Below, piece after piece: positions 58,492 to 64,000 of a stretch of 64,000 nt of DNA. Position 1 is the first letter of the stretch, and the number at the start of each line of letters is the position of its first letter. The translations under genes and the position numbers were made by a program. Under the pieces are notes generated by a model. That model saw only the letters and a program-made list of their open reading frames with translations. It had not been told where the DNA came from and did no database searches. The DNA is from Bosea sp. RAC05 (GTDB lineage Bacteria > Pseudomonadota > Alphaproteobacteria > Rhizobiales > Beijerinckiaceae), in the NCBI RefSeq assembly GCF_001713455.1, contig NZ_CP016464.1, forward strand, positions 4,847,383 through 4,911,382. Reading direction: 5' to 3'.

Positions 58492-59556
58492 ATGGACCGT
58501 TCCCGCATGACAGCCCCCGCTTCCAGCCGCAGCAGCCGCGCCTGGCTCTACGCCCCCTTCCTGCTGCTTCTCGTCCTCGCGCTGGGCTGGACCGCCTTCT
58601 GGTTCGTCGTTCGCGGCCGCGTCATCGACGCCGTCGATGCCGCGCTCGCCCGCGAGGCGGGGCTGGGCCGGAGCTGGAGCTGCACGGACCGCTCGGTCAC
58701 CGGCTTTCCCTTCCGCGTCGAGCTGCGCTGCAGCACCCTCGCGCTCGCCTCGGCCCGCTGGGGCGAGGCGGTCCGCGTCCAGACCGGCCCGGCGGTGGCG
58801 GTCGGACAGATCTACACCCCCAACCTCGTCATCGCGCAGATCACCGGACCGCTGCAGGCGACATTGCCCGAAGGCCGCAAGCTCGATCTCGGCTGGACGC
58901 GGCTGGAGGCCAGCCTCAGCCACGCCGCCGGCGGACCCGAGCGCGTCTCCCTCGTCGTCACCGCCCCCGACGCCCGCCTGAGCGCACCGGGCCTCGCCCC
59001 CGAGACCTGGAAGGCCGCGAGCCTGGAGGCGCATCTGCGCCGCAACCCGTCCCGCCCCGCCACGGACCAGGCCGTCGATCTCGCCATCGCGGCCAAGGGC
59101 TCGGCCCTGCCGGCGCTCGACGCGCTGCTGGGCACGACCGAGGCCGGCGACGTCGACATCCAGGCGACGCTGACGCAGTCAGAGGCCTTCAGGATCGGGC
59201 TCAACCCGGATGCCCTGGAGGCCTGGCGCCTGGCCGGCGGCCGGATCGAGATGACGAAGCTGGTCTCGGTCAAGGGCCCGGCCCGGATCGAGGCGACCGG
59301 CCAGTTCCTGATCGACCAGACGCACCGCCCGGCCGGCCAGCTCCAGGCCTCGCTGGCCGGCATCCGCCAGATCGCCGGCATTCCCGTCGGCGGGCTCGCC
59401 GCGGGGATCGGCGGCCTGCTCGGCGGGCGCCTCAGCGCGCAGCTGCCCGGCGCAGCGCCAGGCCTTACCGCCCTGCCGCCGGTCGTGCTGCGCGAGGGCC
59501 GCGTCTATCTCGGCCCGATCCGCCTGCCGCTGCAGCCGCTGCCCGTGCTGTACTGA
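58492..59556 (+). CDS. DUF2125 family protein
   Basis: A 354-residue protein with one N-terminal membrane span (residues about 20-40) and a large periplasmic domain. The region after the span, VIDAVDAALAREAGLG then CTDRSVTGFPFRVEL, fits DUF2125 of Alphaproteobacteria. The long repeated beta-type strands recall AsmA-like lipid carriers, but this is only a resemblance. The gene is divergent from ChaC. Confidence 0.85.
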   Translation: MDRSRMTAPASSRSSRAWLYAPFLLLLVLALGWTAFWFVVRGRVIDAVDAALAREAGLGRSWSCTDRSVTGFPFRVELRCSTLALASARWGEAVRVQTGPAVAVGQIYTPNLVIAQITGPLQATLPEGRKLDLGWTRLEASLSHAAGGPERVSLVVTAPDARLSAPGLAPETWKAASLEAHLRRNPSRPATDQAVDLAIAAKGSALPALDALLGTTEAGDVDIQATLTQSEAFRIGLNPDALEAWRLAGGRIEMTKLVSVKGPARIEATGQFLIDQTHRPAGQLQASLAGIRQIAGIPVGGLAAGIGGLLGGRLSAQLPGAAPGLTALPPVVLREGRVYLGPIRLPLQPLPVLY

Positions 59557-59568
59557 GAGGCGGCCATG

Positions 59569-59596
59569 AAAAAGGGGCGCGGACACCGCGCCCCTT
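59569..59596 (-). terminator. Rho-independent terminator for rpoH
   Basis: AAGGGGCGCGG (59572-59582) pairs perfectly with CCGCGCCCCTT (59586-59596) around ACA. On the minus strand the hairpin is followed by five T (AAAAA at 59569-59573), so it terminates the rpoH transcript ending at 59624. It may also slow plus-strand transcription from DUF2125. Confidence 0.85.
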
Positions 59597-59623
59597 GAAG
59601 GGATCACCGATCGACGACGGCGC

Positions 59624-60520
59624 TCAGGCCGCCGGCAAAGCCGCGCGCGGCGCCTCGATCCGCACCAGCGCCTTCTTGACCGCGTCCTGCACCTTCTCGA
59701 AGGCGCGGACCTCGATCTGGCGCACGCGCTCGCGCGACACGCCGAACTCCTCGGACAGCTGCTCCAGCGTGATCGGGTCGTCAACCAGCCGGCGCGCCTC
59801 GAAGATGCGCCGCTCGCGCGGGTTCAGCACCTCGAGCGCCTCGCGCAGCGCCGAATGGCGGTTGTCGGCCTCCTCGGCATCGACGAGGCGGCGCTCCTGG
59901 CTCTCGCTGTCGTCGACCAGCCAGTCCTGCCACTCGCCATCGCCATCCTCGCGTAGCGGCGTGTTCAGCGACGCGTCGCCGCCGAGCCGGCGGTTCATGT
60001 CGATCACGTCCTGCTCGTTGACGCCGAGCTTGGTCGCGATGCTCTTCACCTGCTCGGGGCGCAGATCGCCCTCGCCCAACGCCGAGATCTTGCTCTTGGC
60101 CTTGCGCAGGTTGAAGAACAGCTTCTTCTGGTTGGCCGTGGTGCCCATCTTCACGAGCGACCAGGAGCGCAGGATGTACTCCTGGATCGACGCCTTGATC
60201 CACCACATCGCATAGGTGGCGAGGCGGAAGCCCTTGTCGGGCTCGAAGCGCTTCACCGCCTGCATCAGGCCGACATTGCCCTCGGAGACGACCTCGCCGA
60301 TCGGCAGGCCATAGCCGCGATAGCCCATCGCAATCTTGGCCACGAGGCGCAGATGCGAGGTCACGAGCTGGTGCGCGGCTTCGCGGTCGCCATGCTCGCG
60401 CCAGCGCTTGGCCAGCATGAATTCCTGATTCGGTTCCAGCATCGGGAACTTGCGAATCTCGTCGAGATAACGTGAGAGCCCGCCCTCGGCGGACAGGACG
60501 GGAAGCGAGGCACTCGCCAT
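59624..60520 (-). CDS. rpoH: RNA polymerase sigma-32 factor (heat shock)
   Basis: A 298-residue sigma factor directing heat-shock promoters. Region 2 contains NVGLMQAVKRFEPDKGFRLA and YAMWWIKASIQEYI; the RpoH box QKKLFFNLRKAKS identifies sigma-32. Region 4 ends with a helix-turn-helix (LEQLSEEFGVSRERVRQIEV). I start it at 60520 after AAGGAGAA. A pair of dyads lies upstream (60572-60630) and the rluD gene lies further up on the same strand. Confidence 0.96.
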   Translation of the reverse strand: MASASLPVLSAEGGLSRYLDEIRKFPMLEPNQEFMLAKRWREHGDREAAHQLVTSHLRLVAKIAMGYRGYGLPIGEVVSEGNVGLMQAVKRFEPDKGFRLATYAMWWIKASIQEYILRSWSLVKMGTTANQKKLFFNLRKAKSKISALGEGDLRPEQVKSIATKLGVNEQDVIDMNRRLGGDASLNTPLREDGDGEWQDWLVDDSESQERRLVDAEEADNRHSALREALEVLNPRERRIFEARRLVDDPITLEQLSEEFGVSRERVRQIEVRAFEKVQDAVKKALVRIEAPRAALPAA

Positions 60521-60571
60521 GCGCGTTCTCCTTCTCGGGCCCCCGCTTTGCGGCAGACCCACCGCGCGATC

Positions 60572-60630
60572 AACCTTCGCGCAGGTTCGGATGTCGTAAA
60601 CGAACCCAACGTTTCAACCTTACGCAGGTT
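60572..60630. repeat. Pair of AACCT-AGGTT dyads upstream of rpoH
   Basis: AACCTTCGCGCAGGTT (60572-60587) and AACCTTACGCAGGTT (60616-60630) are near-identical inverted repeats with centres about 43.5 bases apart, close to four helical turns. They lie 52 and 96 bases before the rpoH start codon, in the promoter or leader. They may be operators or paired RNA hairpins. Confidence 0.55.
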
Positions 60631-60734
60631 CAATCGGGCTGGTTCACTTGCGGCGCCCCCTTGGCCATCCGCATCCGATCCTCAGTATAAGCCAAGAGAG
60701 CTTGGCGGAAAGTGGGCAGCCGAACCAGATCGGC

Positions 60735-61778
60735 TCACAGAGCCGCGAGCGTATCTTGCAAATGCGCAAACTCGGCCGGCGGGTCGGACTCGAACAGCAG
60801 TTCCTCCCCGCTCGCCGGATGCTCGAAGCCGAGTACGGCCGCATGCAGGGCCTGGCGCCCCAGGGCGGTCAGCGCGTCGCGCGCCGCCTCGGGCAGGCGC
60901 ACGGCCTTGGTCGCAAAGCCCGAGCCGTAGAGCGCGTCGCCCAGCAGGGGGTGGCCGAGATGGCTCATATGGACGCGGATCTGGTGGGTCCGGCCCGTCT
61001 CCAGCCGGCATTCGACCAGGCTCGCCAGCGCCTCGGTCTCCTCGCCGCCCTTGAGCAGCGGCGGATAGCGCTCGATCACGGTGTAATGGGTGATCGCCTC
61101 GCGCCCGCGATCCTCGCCGACGACCATCATCTTCTCGCGGTTCTTGTTGGAACGCTCGATCTGCGTCGTGATCGTGCCATGCGCGCGGCGCGGCGCACCC
61201 CAGACGATCGCCAGATAGGCCCGCTGCAGCGGCCCCGTGCGGCCGTGATCGGCGAACTGCTTGGCGAGCTTCTGATGCGCGCGGTCGTTCTTGGCGACGA
61301 CGAGCAGTCCGCTGGTGTCCTTGTCGAGCCGATGCACGATGCCGGGCCGCCGCACCCCGCCGATGCCCGAGAGGGTCTCGCCGCAATGGGCGATCAGCGC
61401 GTTGACGAGCGTGCCGTCCTCATGCCCGCCCGCCGGATGCACCACCAGCCCCGCCGGCTTGTCGATGACGATCAGGTGCTCGTCCTCGAAGACCACCTGC
61501 AGCGGGATATCCTGCCCCACCGGATCGGGCGGCCGCGCCGCCGGGATGACCAGGGCGATCACGTCGCCCTCGGAGACCTTGCGCTTGCCATCACCGGCGA
61601 CGACGCCATTGAGGGTGACGCCGCCCTCCTTGATGACCTGCTGCAGCCGCGCCCGCGAGATCTCGCTGGCGAGCATGGCCAGCGCCTTGTCCAGGCGCTC
61701 GCCGGCCTGCTCGGGCCCGACATGAAGGGTGGTGCCGGCGCCCGCGGCTCCGGTTTCGTGCGTCGCATCTGAAGTCAT
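60735..61778 (-). CDS. rluD: RluA-family pseudouridine synthase (RluD type)
   Basis: A 347-residue enzyme that makes pseudouridine in 23S rRNA. An S4 RNA-binding domain occupies residues about 25-75 and the catalytic motif HRLDKDTSG is at 149-157 with Asp152 as the nucleophile. I start it at 61778 (MTSDATHE); the frame is open 45 codons more but that part is arginine-rich and unlikely. The gene lies upstream of rpoH on the same strand with 214 bases between. Confidence 0.93.
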   Translation of the reverse strand: MTSDATHETGAAGAGTTLHVGPEQAGERLDKALAMLASEISRARLQQVIKEGGVTLNGVVAGDGKRKVSEGDVIALVIPAARPPDPVGQDIPLQVVFEDEHLIVIDKPAGLVVHPAGGHEDGTLVNALIAHCGETLSGIGGVRRPGIVHRLDKDTSGLLVVAKNDRAHQKLAKQFADHGRTGPLQRAYLAIVWGAPRRAHGTITTQIERSNKNREKMMVVGEDRGREAITHYTVIERYPPLLKGGEETEALASLVECRLETGRTHQIRVHMSHLGHPLLGDALYGSGFATKAVRLPEAARDALTALGRQALHAAVLGFEHPASGEELLFESDPPAEFAHLQDTLAAL

Positions 61779-61836
61779 GCCCGACGCTATAGGCCGGGCG
61801 GCGCTGCGCCGCACGCCTTTTCGCGTCTCAGGGCGA

Positions 61837-63546
61837 TCAGCCGAACAGGCGGAACTTGCCCTTCTTGTCCTCCACCGGCCGGGCCTCGTCGGGCCCGGGA
61901 TCATCCGGCGCATGGGCGACCGGGAAGATCACCGGCTTGAGCCGCGCATCGGCGGGGGCCGTCGCGGCCGGGGCCTCGACCGCGGTGGCGGCTTTCGGTT
62001 CGGTCTTCGCCTCGGCGACGGCCTCGGCCTTCGGCGCCGGCTCGGGTGCGGGAGCAGGCTCGGGAACCGCGGCCGGCTTCGGCGCCTCGACCGGCTCCTG
62101 CGCGACCGGCGCGGGCGTCGCCGGCGGCGGCGCGGGGGGCGCAGGCGGCGGTGGCGCGACCGCCAGGGGCTCCGCTTCGACCGCCTGCGCCTTCGCCTCG
62201 ATCAGCGGCGTCGGATGGTCGAGATCGCCGAGGACGTCGTCGAGCGCCGGCGCCTGGCTGCCCAGCGTCGCCGGCGGCACGGTCCAGACGAAGGCGTCGA
62301 GCCGCCCGGAGATCGGCGAGACCGGCATCCAGTGGTCGGAGACCAGCCCGTCGGCGACCCAGGCGGCGTCGCGCGGCGCCCGCGTCGCCCGCGCCAGCCA
62401 TTCGCGGACGCGACCGGCGGCGCCGTGCTCGGCTTCCTCGAGTTCGGCCATCAGCAGACAGGCCCGCACCGAGGCGCCGCCGGCCAACAGCGGCTTCAGC
62501 GTGCTGCGGGCCTTGGCGAAGTCGCGGGCATGAATGGCCGCGCCCGCCAGCGCCAGCACGCCCTCCGGATCGGCCGGGCGCAGTTTCGCCAGCGTGGTGG
62601 CGCGCACGAGGCGGTCCTGCGCGCTGTCGCCGGGGCGGACATCGAGATAGGCGGCGGCGATGTCGGGGTGCGAGACCTCCTTCCAGGCGGCCTCCAGCAG
62701 CTTGACCGCCTTGCGGACGTCGCCACGCTCGGCGAGCATCCGCCCGGCCAGCGCCGCGGCGGGCGTCAGTCCCGGCGCGAGCTTCACCGCTTCCAGGGCG
62801 GCGGCGAGCGCCTTCTCCGGCGCGTTGCCGCGGGCTTCCAGCGCCTCGGCGGCGAGCAGGACGGCCCGCTGGCGCTTGGCGTCGGCCTTGTCGGCGAGGC
62901 GCAGCGCGGCGCGGCGCTCCACGGCGGTGCGCGCCGCCTGCCAGTCGCCGGCATTGGTGTGGAAATCGAGCAGCGCGTCATTGGCCCAGGCCAGCGAGGG
63001 CGAGCGCCGGACGGCGTCGTCCGCGAAGGCGCGCGCCGCCGCCATGTCGCCCCGGCGCTTGGCCTCGACGAAGAGCCCGCGCAGGCCGAGCACCCGCGTC
63101 TCCGGCTTGTCGAGCATGGCCTTGAAGGCAGCCTCCGCCCGGCCGCGATCACCCGAAAGCTGCGCCGCCTGGGCTTCGAGCAGCAGGGTCAGCGGCTCGC
63201 TGCCGGCATAGCGGCGGGCATCGACGGCGTGGCGGCCGGCAGCGACGGGATCGCCCGCGCCGATCGCGACCATGCCGCGGGAGACGGCCTCGAAGCCCCG
63301 CGCCCGGCGCCGCGCCCGCGAGGCGAAGCTGAAGGCGCTCGGCAGGCCCAGAAAGAAGCGCAGCAGGCCGAAGCCCAGCATCGTCAGCAGCGCGAGCACG
63401 ACCACGGCGATCGCCGCCAGCGCGACGCTGGTGTCGATCCGCCAGCCCTGCCAGACGACCGAGACCTCGCCCGGCCGGTCGGCCAGCCAGACGGCACCGA
63501 CGGCGAGCGCGGCGAAGACGGCGAGATAGAGCAGTACGCGAACCAT
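61837..63546 (-). CDS. hemY: HemY domain protein
   Basis: A 569-residue membrane protein with two N-terminal spans (residues about 4-22 and 41-63), the HemY_N region LADRPGEVSVVWQGW and TPR-like helices through about residue 410. It is longer than the enterobacterial HemY by a C-terminal Pro/Ala/Glu-rich tail (about residues 450-569). HemY family members are associated with heme synthesis, but their precise role is unresolved. It follows a mitofilin-like gene, the usual alphaproteobacterial arrangement. Confidence 0.9.
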   Translation of the reverse strand: MVRVLLYLAVFAALAVGAVWLADRPGEVSVVWQGWRIDTSVALAAIAVVVLALLTMLGFGLLRFFLGLPSAFSFASRARRRARGFEAVSRGMVAIGAGDPVAAGRHAVDARRYAGSEPLTLLLEAQAAQLSGDRGRAEAAFKAMLDKPETRVLGLRGLFVEAKRRGDMAAARAFADDAVRRSPSLAWANDALLDFHTNAGDWQAARTAVERRAALRLADKADAKRQRAVLLAAEALEARGNAPEKALAAALEAVKLAPGLTPAAALAGRMLAERGDVRKAVKLLEAAWKEVSHPDIAAAYLDVRPGDSAQDRLVRATTLAKLRPADPEGVLALAGAAIHARDFAKARSTLKPLLAGGASVRACLLMAELEEAEHGAAGRVREWLARATRAPRDAAWVADGLVSDHWMPVSPISGRLDAFVWTVPPATLGSQAPALDDVLGDLDHPTPLIEAKAQAVEAEPLAVAPPPPAPPAPPPATPAPVAQEPVEAPKPAAVPEPAPAPEPAPKAEAVAEAKTEPKAATAVEAPAATAPADARLKPVIFPVAHAPDDPGPDEARPVEDKKGKFRLFG

Positions 63547-63562
63547 GGACCCCTATCCTCCG

Positions 63563-64000
63563 TCAGCCGGCCACGCCGAGCGCGGCCACTGCATCCTGTG
63601 CGATGGTGGCGATCGCGGCATCCGCCGCCGCCCGCTTGCGCAGCGCCTCGCCGAAATCGGCACTGGCGCGGCGCGCCGGCTCGGGCAGCTGCGCCCAGGC
63701 GGCTGCCGCCGTGCCGTTGTCTCCCCGGGCGATGGCGTTCTCGAGCCGCGCCGGCAGCGTCGCCGGATCGTTCGCGCCGGTGTCGCCGACAGGGCGGATG
63801 CTGATGACGCGGCTGGCGAGCGCGACCAGCCTGTCCTGCCAGCCGGCCGAGGCCGGCGTGAGTTCGCGGGCATACATCGCCCGGTGCGTGCGCAACTGGG
63901 CCAGAAGCGCGTCCTTCGTCGGCGTGCCCGTGGCTGCGACGGCGTTCAGCGCCGCGATCTGCTCGGGCGAGCCGCCACCCTTGGCCAGCGCCGCGACATC
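63563..64000 (-). CDS. Mitofilin/Mic60-like inner-membrane protein, C-terminal part (cut by window edge)
   Basis: The frame is open from the window edge (64000) to the stop at 63563, 145 codons, all helical and Ala-rich (ALAKGGGSPEQIAALNAVAA, then ALVALASRVISIRPVG). The position directly upstream of hemY, and the helical C-terminus, fit the alphaproteobacterial Mic60-like (COG4223) proteins that bend intracytoplasmic membranes. The upstream coiled coil is outside the window, so the call depends on context. Confidence 0.65.
   Translation of the reverse strand, partial: DVAALAKGGGSPEQIAALNAVAATGTPTKDALLAQLRTHRAMYARELTPASAGWQDRLVALASRVISIRPVGDTGANDPATLPARLENAIARGDNGTAAAAWAQLPEPARRASADFGEALRKRAAADAAIATIAQDAVAALGVAG

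Overview
The window is a GC-rich stretch of an alphaproteobacterial chromosome. Gene content fits the order Hyphomicrobiales (Rhizobiales), and a Bosea-like organism is my best guess. That rests on the GapR (DUF2312) protein, a CpdR-type receiver beside hpt, an Omp19-like AprI/Inh lipoprotein, a RpoH sigma factor, the hemY / Mic60-like pair, a 41-residue cysteine-free L36, and extragenic palindromes beginning CGTCATTGCGAG or CGTCATCCCGGA. The genus is inference. I see no rRNA, tRNA, CRISPR array, transposase or integrase. The region reads as ordinary chromosome with small accessory modules.

Layout. 1-5.8 kb: the end of a carbohydrate ABC transporter locus (permease start, Tat-exported binding protein, ATPase), divergent from a FadR-type regulator that is followed by a 2-hydroxyacid dehydrogenase. 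A shared AAGTCATA motif flanks the regulator. 4.9-13.8 kb: two AprI/Inh protease-inhibitor-like exported proteins, a TerB/DUF533 protein, a coupled UbiA / DprE1-like pair (decaprenylphosphoryl-ribose chemistry), an azoreductase divergent from a LysR regulator, a GST and a GNAT protein. 13.9-19.9 kb: a Rid protein, a DMT exporter divergent from a LysR regulator, obgE, a glycine-zipper lipoprotein, rpmJ (L36), a TPR protein and an alpha/beta hydrolase. 20-27.4 kb: a two-subunit sodium/solute symporter, small membrane proteins, pyruvate kinase, DUF1036, glycerate kinase and GapR. 27.4-30.4 kb: a minus-strand operon of an SMR/EamA protein, a 37-residue peptide, an NAD-dependent epimerase and a class III aminotransferase. 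30.5-36.4 kb: a sigma-54 activator divergent from a cyanate uptake and cyanase operon, with a near-consensus -24/-12 promoter and three ACGA-N4-TCGT dyads between them.

36.4-47.9 kb: DUF3422, small secreted proteins, an ABC exporter, an APC permease coupled to an exported methyltransferase, a chemoreceptor, RF3, and OmpW behind an FNR/FixK-type box. 48-53.7 kb: an AsnC regulator divergent from a cysteine dioxygenase, a GH19 lysozyme-like protein, a Cys/Met PLP enzyme, TspO, CpdR, hpt and a zinc-ribbon membrane protein. 53.8-64 kb: ftsEX, a YdcF protein, PlsC, a possible LexA-controlled unknown, ChaC, DUF2125, rpoH, rluD-type pseudouridine synthase, hemY and the end of a mitofilin-like gene.

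The strongest regulatory story is the cyanate module. A PAS-containing sigma-54 activator lies beside its probable enhancer sites and a sigma-54 promoter, and the promoter reads into binding protein, permease, ATPase and cyanase. The main biochemical loose ends are the UbiA/DprE1-like pair without a visible DprE2 partner, and the SMR-peptide-epimerase-aminotransferase operon, whose product I cannot name. Many long opposite-strand open frames exist because of the high GC content and are not listed.
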